A DNA stretch of 21,319 nt from an uncultured Bacteroidales bacterium (GCA_905236405.1 CAJOQB010000007.1:1-21319), one strand, 5' to 3'. Positions 1-7,627 are shown, numbered from the stretch's first letter. Numbers and translations are program-made. Notes: generated by a model from the letters alone, not told the origin.

Positions 1-2085
1 AATCACAACGCTGTCGGTGGTACCGCAGAGTTCGTTCTCATAGGTGTTGTCGAAGACAGTACCGTTGGCACCGCAGTTGAAGGTGACGGTGGTCATAGGA
101 CGATACTCCCAAGGACCAACAATCATACGGATCATGGGGTAGCTGCTGTAGGAGAAGTGGTGGATGCTGTTGTCATAGGGGTCGTAAACAGTGGCGGTGT
201 AGATGTTGGCCACGCCGAAGGTTCTGCCATAACGGTGCATAGCAGGGTCTTCACGATAATAGGTGGCGGTGGAGTCGTCGAGGTTGTAGTAGTAGGTGCG
301 GTTGCTGGAGACAGAGAAAGCGCCATCCTCAACGAGTTCGTAACCGACACGGAACGTGGTGTTGGCTTTCAGCTCGGGTTGGTTGGGGAAATCGATGTTG
401 ACAACATTGTACTGACCGTTCTCTTGGTACTCAAGTCCAGTGGGGTTGTTGATTTCAGAAGAGGTGACGGTGTGAATATTGGCACCGGTCTCAATGCCTT
501 TAAGCCAGAAGGAAGTACCGGCAAGACTGTCATGAGTGAGGAGGGGGCTGATGTTAACGCCAGCCTCGGCCATGCCATTCTCGGTAGCGGGAACCAGTTG
601 AACACCCTTGATTACCCAAGGACGACCAGCGTTGTCGGTAGGAACGGTGTTACCAAGGGTATAGGCAACACTGACACCGTAACCAGCACGGTCCCAAAGA
701 ACTTCATCAGGATCCGAGCTGAAAACGCTTGCTTGAACCAAACCGTAAGTCCAACTGTTGAAGTTGGAGAGGATGCTGTTGTCGCGAGCCCAAACACCTT
801 CACCAGTGGTGGCATCGGTGTTGACGATGACGATATTGGTATCGAAAGTGATGCTGTCATAGATGTGATCCAGCAAGTTGGTGGTGACGTCGGCATAGAC
901 ATATTGTTCACCAGCAGCCGAGGTGTTGATATAGCCAGTGGTGCCGCCCAGATTGGTGACGTGCTCGGGGTCAATAATGATACTGTCAATGATGCCAATG
1001 GGGTCGATGTTGAGATCGATCTCATCCAGAGAAGCCAAAGTGGTAGCATAGGAGTTGTTGGCAATCATGGTGGCGGGAGAGCCATAGTCGGCACCCATCA
1101 CTTTGACAGTGACATTGCTTTGATCGAGGTTACCAGTGTTGCGGAGGTGCAACGAGTAGGAAACGGGAACCTGCAGGCCCTGGGGCATCATGTGGTAGAA
1201 ACCTTCGAAGTATTCGTTGTTGCTCACTTTCAGACGGACATCGGGAGCGCCAATGGCCATGAAGTCGTCAACAATCCAGAGGTAGCCATAAGTGCCACCA
1301 ACATTGGAGCTGGAAGCCCAACGAAGACGGAGGTAGAGGTTGGCTTGGTTGCCGCAGGCGGCAGGCATGGTGGTGGTGAGCCAACCAAGACGGCCGTTGT
1401 TGACAGCCACGTCAACGCCTTTCACATTGACTTCAAAACTGTTCCAAGTGGTGCCGTTGGAACTGTAGTCGATGAAGCATTGGTCGCGATTGAATTTGCG
1501 GTAATACTGGTAGAAGCGAACGTCAACGACGTTGTAACCAACGGTGGAGAAGGCGGGGAATGCAATGTAGGCGTTGAAAGCGCCAGTGACTCCGCTACCG
1601 CCCCATGAGGGAATCTGGTCCTGCATGGTCATGATCATCAAACCGGCCATAGGAGTCTCGCTGTCAAGACCACTCAACGTATAGAAACCACGAGTAGGAT
1701 AGTTGAAAGTGGCAGGATAGTGCTGCTCGTTTTTCAACGTGGTGCAAGTGGCAGCGGTGGTGTCGGCAATGCGGTGCCAAGTGGAGTGGTACTGTGTCTG
1801 GGCATGAGCCTCAGTACCTACAGCGGTACCATTGACTTCGTCGCTGGCACCGAGTGTACCGGTGGAGTAACCGCTGTTCTCGGTAGCGAAGTCGCAGTAC
1901 ATCAGTTCACCGGTTTTGGTGAAGATGGAGCCCTTGTAGCCAGTTTGCTGGGGCATGGCGTCCTCCACACTGACTTTTGCATGGGTCTTGGTGGCCTTCT
2001 CAGCACGAGAGACCGTTCTGTTGGTTTGTGCAAAGGCGAAGGTGGCGCACATTGCAAAACACAAAGCCATTAAAGTTTTTTTCAT
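1..2085 (-). CDS. Large secreted protein with choice-of-anchor-J/MAM-like domain, C-terminus beyond the window
   Basis: The frame is open for 695 codons from an ATG at 2085 to the window edge, with no in-frame stop, so the gene is cut by the window. It begins with a classic signal peptide (MKKTLMALCFAMCATFAFAQ, cleavage after about residue 19-20). A region of roughly residues 150-275 resembles the choice-of-anchor J / MAM-like beta-sandwich of Bacteroidetes surface proteins: SWGGSG near residue 160, then FYQYYRKF and CFIDYSSNGTTW, ending in the hallmark WIVDDF at residues 270-275. The remainder is Asp/Asn/Thr-rich beta-type sequence, and two cysteines lie near the visible end. A type IX sorting domain is expected beyond the edge but cannot be seen. 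The gene has its own promoter and a structured leader of about 110 nt. Function beyond an exported, probably surface-attached or adhesive role is unknown. A long open frame on the opposite strand at 157-1608 is its antisense shadow. Confidence 0.85.
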   Translation of the reverse strand, partial: MKKTLMALCFAMCATFAFAQTNRTVSRAEKATKTHAKVSVEDAMPQQTGYKGSIFTKTGELMYCDFATENSGYSTGTLGASDEVNGTAVGTEAHAQTQYHSTWHRIADTTAATCTTLKNEQHYPATFNYPTRGFYTLSGLDSETPMAGLMIMTMQDQIPSWGGSGVTGAFNAYIAFPAFSTVGYNVVDVRFYQYYRKFNRDQCFIDYSSNGTTWNSFEVNVKGVDVAVNNGRLGWLTTTMPAACGNQANLYLRLRWASSSNVGGTYGYLWIVDDFMAIGAPDVRLKVSNNEYFEGFYHMMPQGLQVPVSYSLHLRNTGNLDQSNVTVKVMGADYGSPATMIANNSYATTLASLDEIDLNIDPIGIIDSIIIDPEHVTNLGGTTGYINTSAAGEQYVYADVTTNLLDHIYDSITFDTNIVIVNTDATTGEGVWARDNSILSNFNSWTYGLVQASVFSSDPDEVLWDRAGYGVSVAYTLGNTVPTDNAGRPWVIKGVQLVPATENGMAEAGVNISPLLTHDSLAGTSFWLKGIETGANIHTVTSSEINNPTGLEYQENGQYNVVNIDFPNQPELKANTTFRVGYELVEDGAFSVSSNRTYYYNLDDSTATYYREDPAMHRYGRTFGVANIYTATVYDPYDNSIHHFSYSSYPMIRMIVGPWEYRPMTTVTFNCGANGTVFDNTYENELCGTTDSVVI

Positions 2086-2146
2086 CGTAATGAGGTTTTA
2101 ATTAATACTATATTTTTAATGTCCAATACTATGTCCAAGACTTTCA

Positions 2147-2171
2147 GTATTAGTACAATAGTGACTAATAC
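2147..2171 (-). promoter_or_regulatory. Hairpin in the 5' leader of the secreted-protein gene
   Basis: A perfect 8-bp inverted repeat, GTATTAGT and ACTAATAC, is separated by a 9-nt loop. It lies within the approximately 111-nt leader that runs from the predicted transcription start near 2196 to the ATG at 2085. No T-tract follows it, so it is not a standard terminator. A role in mRNA stability or leader regulation is inference. Confidence 0.4.
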
Positions 2172-2202
2172 CTACAATCATTGGAGTTTCTATAAAACTT
2201 TG

Positions 2203-2233
2203 CAAATATATACCTTTTCTTTTATATGGCAAA
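2203..2233 (-). promoter_or_regulatory. Bacteroidetes-type promoter of the secreted-protein gene
   Basis: On the minus strand, TTTG (2233-2230) is followed after 19 nt by TATATTTG (2210-2203). This matches the primary sigma factor consensus of Bacteroidetes, TTTG-N19-21-TAnnTTTG. Transcription would start near 2196, giving a leader of about 111 nt before the ATG at 2085. Confidence 0.75.
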
Positions 2234-2296
2234 AAAATAAGTGTTTTTTTAGTTTTTTTAGCGATTAGGGGAAGGCTGATAGAGAAGATATAATAA

Positions 2297-2308
2297 TGTA
2301 TTAATACA
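2297..2308. repeat. 12-bp perfect palindrome downstream of yicC
   Basis: TGTATTAATACA is a perfect palindrome, lying 8 nt beyond the yicC 3' inverted repeat at 2316-2349. It could be a protein-binding site or a chance AT-rich palindrome. No neighbouring gene suggests a specific regulator. Confidence 0.3.
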
Positions 2309-2315
2309 ATATTAT

Positions 2316-2349
2316 ATCGGAGTACTCGGAGTATTCGGAGTACTCCGAT
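2316..2349. repeat. Perfect 12-bp inverted repeat built from 9-bp tandem units, 3' of yicC
   Basis: ATCGGAGTACTC (2316-2327) and GAGTACTCCGAT (2338-2349) are exact reverse complements around a 10-nt loop. The same stretch also reads as three tandem 9-mers, CGGAGTACT, CGGAGTATT, CGGAGTACT (2318-2344). The structure starts 7 nt after the yicC stop codon. No run of T follows on the minus strand, only AT-rich sequence, so it would be an atypical terminator or a 3'-end stabilising stem. Confidence 0.6.
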
Positions 2350-2356
2350 TGCTATC

Positions 2357-3226
2357 TTATAGGATGTTGCCCAGTTGTTCCTTGATTTTCTCCAGCTCGT
2401 CTTTCATTTCGACGACCAGCTGTTGGATGGCAACATGGTTGGCTTTGCTGCCGGTGGTGTTGATTTCGCGTCCCATCTCTTGTGCGATGAATCCGAGTTT
2501 CTTTCCCGAGCCTTCTTCGTTATCCATAGTGTTGCGGAAGTAGTCGAGGTGTTTCTGCAGGCGGACTTTCTCTTCGGTGATGTCGAGTTTTTCGAGGTAA
2601 TAGATAATTTCCTGTTCAAAACGATTCTCGTCGACGTTCTTCACTTCGAAGTCGGTCATGTATTTCCGTATGCGTTCCTTGGCGGTATCGATGCGTTCGC
2701 TTTCGTATTGGGGGATTTGATTGAGTTTCTGCTCGATGAGGTCAATGTGTTTGACGAAATCTTGTTGCAGGATGGCCCCCTCGTGCAAGCGGAACTGGTC
2801 GACCTCGTTGATGGCCTCGTTGATGGTTTTCGAGAGGATGTTCCAGTCGTCGTCGCTCAACTCGCAGCTTTGTTCCTCGTCCCAAATGTCGGCTTGGTTG
2901 AAGAGATTGCCGATGAGAGCGATGTCGTCTTGCTTGTCTGTCAGTTGACGAGACAATTGCTGCATGGCATGATAGCGGGCGGTGGCCAGTTGGGTGTTGA
3001 GGATGGCATTGGTGTCGGTCGAAGTCTCCTCGGTCAAGGTGAAGTCAATCTTGCCGCGTTCCAATAGGTTTATCATAGAGCGGATTTCCAACTCTTTGCT
3101 TCGGTATTGCGACGGCATCTTGACGTTGCAATCCATCTGCTTGCTGTTGAGTGTTTTGATTTCAACGATGACGTTTTTTCCATTGATGACGCATTGTCTT
3201 TTGGCGTAGCCGGTCATGGATTTCAT
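2357..3226 (-). CDS. yicC: YicC-family endoribonuclease
   Basis: This 289-residue protein matches the YicC family at both ends. It starts with MKSMTGYAK, the family's signature N-terminus. Its C-terminus contains GKKLGFIAQEMGREINTTGS followed by a Lys/Glu-rich helix ending EQLGNIL, the DUF1732 part. Length is normal for the family (about 290). In E. coli, YicC is reported to be an RNA-cleaving or RNA-turnover protein acting in the cytoplasm. The middle is acidic and predicted helical. It lies 12 nt after apbE on the same strand with no promoter box between, so the two are probably co-transcribed. In many bacteria yicC precedes gmk, but here nothing follows for over 270 bp except an inverted repeat. 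The family call is firm; the substrate is unknown. Confidence 0.93.
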   Translation of the reverse strand: MKSMTGYAKRQCVINGKNVIVEIKTLNSKQMDCNVKMPSQYRSKELEIRSMINLLERGKIDFTLTEETSTDTNAILNTQLATARYHAMQQLSRQLTDKQDDIALIGNLFNQADIWDEEQSCELSDDDWNILSKTINEAINEVDQFRLHEGAILQQDFVKHIDLIEQKLNQIPQYESERIDTAKERIRKYMTDFEVKNVDENRFEQEIIYYLEKLDITEEKVRLQKHLDYFRNTMDNEEGSGKKLGFIAQEMGREINTTGSKANHVAIQQLVVEMKDELEKIKEQLGNIL

Positions 3227-3238
3227 ATGTGGCGGGAT

Positions 3239-4267
3239 TTATTGTTTGTCTTTGATGTAATGTTCGAAGGCATCGGTGGCGAAGGTACGGTATTCGCCCT
3301 CTTGGTCATAGATAAAGAAAACGGCTTGCACCTGTGGGTCGTCGGGGTGGTCGTCGATAAAGCGGAGCGACCGTTCAAGCCCCATCACCATGAACATGGT
3401 GCAGAGTGCGTCGGCTCTCCAAGCGTAGTCGTCGATGACCGAGACGCTGAGCAGGGTGTGTTCGACGGGTCGTCCTGTGGCGGGGTCGATGGTGTGAGCG
3501 TATTTCACCCCGTCTTTTTCGTAGTATTTGCGATAGTTGCCCGAGGTGACCACCGATTTGTCCTCCAAGGAGATGGTGGTCTCCACTTCGGGTTTGGCCA
3601 GTTTGTCGGCGGCGGGACGTTCGATGCCTACCGACCATTGGTCGCCGTTGGATTTGTGTCCCCGTGCTATCACCTCGCCTCCCACATCGACAAGGTAGTT
3701 GTGGATGTCCATCTGTTCAAGAAACTGTCCTATCAAGTCGACGACATAACCTTGGGCGATGGCATTGAAGTCGATTTCGGTTTCGGGATGCTGCTTGACG
3801 ACGATGGGTCGATTCAAACTGTCGACATCCAATGTGATGCAACCAGCACCGGTGAAGCGTCGCAAGCTGTCGATGACGGCGTCGGTCATATCCTGTCGGT
3901 GTTCGAAGCCAAATCCCCAAGCGTTGACCAACTTGCCCACGGTGACATCAAAGGCTCCGCCGCTGTAGGCGTTCATCTCCAACGACTGTTCGAACAATTG
4001 CAGCAAGATGCTGTCGAGCAAGTTGGTTTCGTTGCGGTTGATTCTTCTGAGCAGAGAGTTGTCGACCCATAGCGATGCCGACTGGTCGAAGGCTGTGAGG
4101 ATGGAGTCAATCTGCTGTTGCAGATTGCGTCCCTTTTCGTCATAATATATAATAGAATAATAGGTGCCTTGTGCTTCGCCTTCCAATCGCATTTGTTGTT
4201 GGCGATGTTGGCATCCGGAGAAAAGGCAGGAGGATGCGACTATCAGCAATAAAACGAATCTCTTCAT
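3239..4267 (-). CDS. apbE: FAD:protein FMN transferase (ApbE), lipoprotein
   Basis: A 342-residue ApbE-family enzyme, which transfers FMN from FAD to Thr/Ser of target proteins such as NqrB, NqrC or RnfG on the outer face of the membrane. Export as a lipoprotein is shown by MKRFVLLLIVASSCLFSGC with the lipid-accepting Cys at residue 19. Family motifs are present in order: GGAFDVTVGKLVNAWGFG, VDVGGEVIARG, VVTSGNYRKYY, and AHTIDPATGRP near residue 257, followed by DDYAWRADALCTMFMVMG with the Mg-binding Ala-Asp-Ala region. Length fits (about 340). It is the first gene of an apparent apbE-yicC unit, separated from the gene upstream by an intrinsic terminator. I could not find a clear TAnnTTTG box in the short spacer, so its promoter is unresolved. 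No flavoprotein target gene lies nearby. Confidence 0.95.
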   Translation of the reverse strand: MKRFVLLLIVASSCLFSGCQHRQQQMRLEGEAQGTYYSIIYYDEKGRNLQQQIDSILTAFDQSASLWVDNSLLRRINRNETNLLDSILLQLFEQSLEMNAYSGGAFDVTVGKLVNAWGFGFEHRQDMTDAVIDSLRRFTGAGCITLDVDSLNRPIVVKQHPETEIDFNAIAQGYVVDLIGQFLEQMDIHNYLVDVGGEVIARGHKSNGDQWSVGIERPAADKLAKPEVETTISLEDKSVVTSGNYRKYYEKDGVKYAHTIDPATGRPVEHTLLSVSVIDDYAWRADALCTMFMVMGLERSLRFIDDHPDDPQVQAVFFIYDQEGEYRTFATDAFEHYIKDKQ

Positions 4268-4285
4268 GAATGGTGGATATAGAAG

Positions 4286-4319
4286 AAAAAAGCGTCCGAT
4301 AATGAAACCGAACGCCTTT
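4286..4319 (-). terminator. Intrinsic terminator of the type IX-secreted protein gene
   Basis: Read on the minus strand, GCGTTCG (4315-4309) pairs with CGGACGC (4298-4292), including one G-T wobble, around a 10-nt loop. A run of six T follows (4291-4286). It starts about 25 nt after the stop codon at 4341-4343 and isolates this gene from apbE downstream. Confidence 0.8.
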
Positions 4320-4340
4320 TGTCTTGATGGGTAACGGATG

Positions 4341-5711
4341 TTATTTCGTTACAACAAATTTGCGGGTGAGGATGTTGCCGTCGGCAAGGGTGATACGCAT
4401 GGCGTAGGTGCCATTGCTCAGGTTGCTGACGTCAATGCGGTTGGCGTTGTCGATAGAAATGACACGCTGTCCGACGGTGTTGTAGACAACGATGTTGGAA
4501 ACCTCGTTGCTGCTTTCAACATTGATAACGTTGGTGGCGGGGTTGGGGAAGATGTTGATGTTGGCGCCATCCACATCGTTGATACCCACATTGGCAAGGA
4601 TGGTGACATAGGAGCTTCCTTTGCAGCCAGTGCTTGTGTTGGTGGCTTCCACGCTGATGTCAGTGTTTTCTTCCACTTTGGGAACGGTAATGGTTTGGGT
4701 GTTTTGGCCGTTGCTCCAAAGGAAGTTCACGTTGTATTGATTGCAAGAAGCGGTAAGGACGGCGTCGTTGCCAGGAACAACGCTGAGGTCGCCTTCGATG
4801 GTGACAACGGGCGATTTGTGAACGGTGAGGTTCAGGATAACGCTACTGTCGCAGGTGTAGACATTGGCACCCACACGGACGGTGTCGGTGACGGTTTCGC
4901 TATATGTCTTGGTGTTGTCGTCGCCATAGGTGAACACATATTCGTCGCAAGCGGAAATGGTTCGATGGTCATAAGTGGCATAGTTGATGGTGATGACAGC
5001 GGTGCGGACGCTATCGAAGCAACGGTCGGTGGTACGGCCATGGAAGATGCTGTAGTATGCCGAAGTGGGGTCACCAGCATAGTCGTCGGTGGTGATGGTG
5101 GTGGTGGTGGTGACCAAGATGGAGCGCGAGGGGAAGGAGGGCGAGAAGCGGAAATACTTCTGCTCGCAACCCGAGACAGCGGTGTCGGTGGCTATCTGGG
5201 TGGGTTGGATGATGGTCAGGTTGAGCGTCAGTATCGAGTCGCAGTTGTCTACATGCTCGGTTTTGTTGACTACGGTGCTGGTGGTGTAGGTGCTATCTTT
5301 CCAAGTGTAGCTTGCACAAGCGGTCTTGGTATAGGACACCGTGGCCGAGGAGGCAGTGGTCAGCACAATGCTGGCAGCGCTGTCGCATCCCTTGGTCGTT
5401 TGCAGCGTACGGGTGTATGCACCGTCGTCGGCCAGAATGGTGTCACCAAAGGTGTAGGTGCATCCGCCGTTGACATAGGAGGTGGTGAGGGGGGTGAGAT
5501 ACACAGGATTGATCGTCAGATGAAGCACGAAAGTAGTGTCATTGGAAGTGTAGGCGTAATCGTTGCTTATGGTATACGTGTTGCCATTGACGCTCCAAGT
5601 GTAGGAACCGCAAGCTTCGGCAGCGGTGGTGACAAAAACATGCTGCTGGGCATTCATGACAAAGGGCATCAGCATTGCTGCCATTAGCGTAAGGAATAAT
5701 CTTCTTTTCAT
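4341..5711 (-). CDS. Type IX-secreted Cys-repeat protein with Por C-terminal sorting domain
   Basis: A 456-residue exported protein. Residues 1-22 are a signal peptide (MKRRLFLTLMAAMLMPFVMNAQ). Residues about 33-298 hold five degenerate repeats with the pattern (A/G)C-x-x-Y-x-(W/F) ... Y-T ... CDS-x-x-x-LNLT. The clearest are ACGSYTW, ACASYTW and ACDEYVF, paired with CDSAAS, CDSILTLNLT and CDSSVILNLT. An Ig/PKD-like segment follows (about 302-373, with FLWSNGQNTQTITV). The last about 75 residues are a typical type IX sorting domain: INIFPNPATNVINV, VVYNTVGQRV, and a terminal LTRKFVVTK. This directs passage through the outer membrane and usually cleavage plus surface anchoring by the type IX machinery. 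No enzymatic domain is visible, so an adhesive or structural surface role is inferred. It has its own promoter, structured leader and terminator, so it is monocistronic. Confidence 0.9.
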   Translation of the reverse strand: MKRRLFLTLMAAMLMPFVMNAQQHVFVTTAAEACGSYTWSVNGNTYTISNDYAYTSNDTTFVLHLTINPVYLTPLTTSYVNGGCTYTFGDTILADDGAYTRTLQTTKGCDSAASIVLTTASSATVSYTKTACASYTWKDSTYTTSTVVNKTEHVDNCDSILTLNLTIIQPTQIATDTAVSGCEQKYFRFSPSFPSRSILVTTTTTITTDDYAGDPTSAYYSIFHGRTTDRCFDSVRTAVITINYATYDHRTISACDEYVFTYGDDNTKTYSETVTDTVRVGANVYTCDSSVILNLTVHKSPVVTIEGDLSVVPGNDAVLTASCNQYNVNFLWSNGQNTQTITVPKVEENTDISVEATNTSTGCKGSSYVTILANVGINDVDGANINIFPNPATNVINVESSNEVSNIVVYNTVGQRVISIDNANRIDVSNLSNGTYAMRITLADGNILTRKFVVTK

Positions 5712-5764
5712 CGTTCGAATGAATTAATTAATCTTTATTTATTTTTATTTTATTCTATATTAGT

Positions 5765-5821
5765 ATGTGTTTTAAACACATAAGGTGAAAACACCGTTGC
5801 TCGTTGAACGAGATATCAACG
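5765..5821 (-). promoter_or_regulatory. Three consecutive hairpins in the 5' leader of the type IX-secreted protein gene
   Basis: The approximately 106-nt leader contains, in plus-strand terms, ATGTGTTT-T-AAACACAT (5765-5781), GGTG-AAAA-CACC (5784-5795), and CTCGT-TGA-ACGAG (5800-5812). The last is extended by CGTTG (5795-5799) pairing with CAACG (5817-5821) across a 4-nt bulge. The innermost inverted repeat is nearly a perfect palindrome and could equally be a dimeric protein operator. No T-tract follows. Regulatory function is inferred. Confidence 0.4.
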
Positions 5822-5823
5822 TG

Positions 5824-5831
5824 CAAAGATA
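5824..5831 (-). promoter_or_regulatory. -7 promoter box of the type IX-secreted protein gene
   Basis: TATCTTTG on the minus strand matches TAnnTTTG exactly. The -33 side is weaker: TTTC at 5853-5850 after 18 nt. Transcription would start near 5817, about 106 nt before the ATG. The -33 region abuts the 3' end of the upstream methyltransferase gene. Confidence 0.6.
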
Positions 5832-5859
5832 ACAACTTTTTTTAATATGGAAAGTTTTT

Positions 5860-7302
5860 TTACTTTTTTAGTCTTAATTCGACCACATTTTCCACATGCT
5901 GTGTGTGGGGGAACATATCGACGGGCTGTATCTTCGCCACTTCGTATTTGTCGGAAAGAAGCTTCAAATCACGAGCTTGGGTGGCAGGATTGCAGCTGAC
6001 GTAGACAATCTTCGGCGATTCGGTGGCGAGCAGTTGCTCAACCACTTTTTCGTGCATTCCTGCACGGGGAGGGTCGGTGATGACCACATCGGGGCGTCCG
6101 TGAAGGGCGATAAATTCGGAGGTCAACACTTTGGCCATATCGCCGGCATAGAACTCGGTGTTGTCGAAACCGTTGTATTGGGCGTTGATTTTGGCGTCGG
6201 CGATGGCTTCTTCGACATACTCGATGCCGATGACTCGCTTGCAGTTTCCGGCAAGGAAGAGGGCGATGGTGCCCGTGCCGGTATAAAGGTCGTAGACGGT
6301 TTCGTCGCCTTTCAAATCGGCAAACTCGGCCACAAAGCTGTACAGCCGTTGTGCTTGTGCCGAATTGGTTTGGAAGAACGACTTCGGGTTGATTTTGAAT
6401 CGCAGTTTCTTTTCGCCTTGATACTCTTTCATCTCTTCGACAATATGGTCTTTTCCACGATAGGTGACCACATCGAGGTCGGTGTACGAGTCGTTCAGTT
6501 TCACGTTGATGATGTATTGGAGCGAGGTGATTTGCGGAAACTGTTCGCTGATGAAATCCAACAGGGGTATGAGCCACGCTTGCTTGTCTTCGGCCACAAT
6601 CACCACCACCATCCACTCGCCGATGCTGCTGTTGCGGATGACGATGTTGCGTAGGAATCCAGTGTGGTTGCGGATGTCGTAGAAAGGAAGCTGATGCGCT
6701 ATTGCATAGTCGCGGACGGATAGACGAATGGCGTTCGAGGGGTCGGCTTGCAGGGCGCAATGTTCGATACCGAGCACCTTGTCGAAAAGTGTGGGGATGT
6801 GAAAGCCCAAAGCACCCGGGTCGGCCATCCGTTGTTCGGGTGTGGTCGACGCAATCTCTTCGTCGGTATACCACCGCTTGCAGGAGAAGGTGTATTCCAA
6901 CTTGTTGCGATAGTAGTAGATGTTCTCGGAGCCACAGATGTCACGCATCGAGGAGGTGTCGATGCCCCCGAGGCGTTCCAAGTTGTCCTTCACCTGTTTC
7001 TGTTTGTACACAATTTGGTCTTGGTAGTTCATGTTCTGCCATTTGCATCCACCGCAAACGCCAAAATGGGGGCATTGCAGAGGCACCCTCTTGGGAGAGG
7101 GTTGTTTCAAAGCGACAGCACGCCCTTCGGCATAGTTTTTCTTCTTCTTGAACACCTTGATGTCAACCACATCGCCAGGGACGACGAAGGGAACGAAAAT
7201 CACCATGCCGTCGACTTTGGCAATTGACATTCCTTCGGCTGCCGCATCGGTAATCTCTACATCGGGGTAGATGATGGCTTGTTTAGTCTTTCTCATTTTC
7301 AT
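5860..7302 (-). CDS. rlmD: 23S rRNA (uracil-C5)-methyltransferase, RlmD/RumA type
   Basis: A 480-residue SAM-dependent RNA methyltransferase of the TrmA/RumA family, which makes 5-methyluridine in 23S rRNA. An N-terminal TRAM domain (about residues 8-68, GMSIAKVDGMVIFVPFVVPGD) binds RNA. The [4Fe-4S] cysteines are C77, C83, C86 (CPHFGVCGGC) and C182 (GIEHCALQ). FFQTN near 309-313 and YDLYTGTGTIALFLA (337-351) form the SAM site. DPPRAGMH (about 410-417), the catalytic nucleophile C437 in VSCNPATQARD, and a C-terminal E in HVENVVEL complete the active site. All key residues are intact. The start is taken at 7302; Met3 is an alternative. The paralogues RlmC/RlmCD cannot be excluded, so the position methylated is uncertain. 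rpmH lies upstream on the same strand, but a terminator separates them and I see no TAnnTTTG box in the remaining 35 nt. Confidence 0.92.
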   Translation of the reverse strand: MKMRKTKQAIIYPDVEITDAAAEGMSIAKVDGMVIFVPFVVPGDVVDIKVFKKKKNYAEGRAVALKQPSPKRVPLQCPHFGVCGGCKWQNMNYQDQIVYKQKQVKDNLERLGGIDTSSMRDICGSENIYYYRNKLEYTFSCKRWYTDEEIASTTPEQRMADPGALGFHIPTLFDKVLGIEHCALQADPSNAIRLSVRDYAIAHQLPFYDIRNHTGFLRNIVIRNSSIGEWMVVVIVAEDKQAWLIPLLDFISEQFPQITSLQYIINVKLNDSYTDLDVVTYRGKDHIVEEMKEYQGEKKLRFKINPKSFFQTNSAQAQRLYSFVAEFADLKGDETVYDLYTGTGTIALFLAGNCKRVIGIEYVEEAIADAKINAQYNGFDNTEFYAGDMAKVLTSEFIALHGRPDVVITDPPRAGMHEKVVEQLLATESPKIVYVSCNPATQARDLKLLSDKYEVAKIQPVDMFPHTQHVENVVELRLKK

Positions 7303-7337
7303 TATTGTGTAAAACAGAGAGAGGAGGAGTGAAAACT

Positions 7338-7370
7338 AAAAAAGAAGCATTGCCCTGCAACACTTCTTTT
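7338..7370 (-). terminator. Intrinsic terminator between rpmH and rlmD
   Basis: On the minus strand AAAAGAAG (7370-7363) pairs perfectly with CTTCTTTT (7347-7340). Inside, after a symmetric 2-nt mismatch, TTGC pairs with GCAA around a 3-nt loop. The T-run continues to 7338. It starts about 90 nt after the rpmH stop and ends about 35 nt before the rlmD start codon. On the plus strand the stem also ends in T4, so it may work weakly in both directions. Confidence 0.7.
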
Positions 7371-7459
7371 AACCCTTTTAATTCTTTTATCACAACCGAT
7401 TGCACTCTTCCCAATGATGGTTCATGCCAATGGTTGTTTGGAGTAAAGAAACCCAAACA

Positions 7460-7606
7460 CTATCGTTCGTCGGAAACACTCAGTTTCTTTCTGCCTTTTC
7501 TGCGGCGAGCGGCCAGAACTTTGCGGCCATTTGCAGTGCTCATTCTCTGACGAAAGCCGTGCTTATTTACTCTTTTTCTGCGAGATGGTTGAAATGTTCT
7601 TTTCAT
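7460..7606 (-). CDS. rpmH: 50S ribosomal protein L34
   Basis: This 48-codon gene is too short for usual ORF cut-offs. From the ATG at 7606-7604 to the TAG at 7462-7460 it reads MKRTFQPSRRKRVNKHGFRQ, then RMSTANGRKVLAARRRKGRK, then KLSVSDER. This is the near-invariant L34 sequence (KRTFQPS, RKR, HGFR, RM.T..GR.VLA.RR.KGR..L). L34 is a very basic protein of the large ribosomal subunit that binds 23S rRNA. Length is normal for Bacteroidetes. A consensus promoter lies just upstream and a terminator downstream, so it is probably transcribed alone. Unlike in many bacteria, no rnpA or dnaA is adjacent. Confidence 0.97.
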   Translation of the reverse strand: MKRTFQPSRRKRVNKHGFRQRMSTANGRKVLAARRRKGRKKLSVSDER

Positions 7607-7627
7607 TTTGACTCAAATTTGGAAATG

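Noticed and set aside
157..1608. A 483-codon plus-strand frame rich in Val, Gly and Asp
   Set aside because: It mirrors the minus-strand secreted-protein gene codon for codon. The minus frame has a signal peptide, a consensus promoter and a recognisable domain; this one has none.
4338..5687. A 449-codon plus-strand frame opposite the type IX-secreted protein gene
   Set aside because: Gly/Val-rich antisense of a gene with a clear signal peptide and sorting domain.
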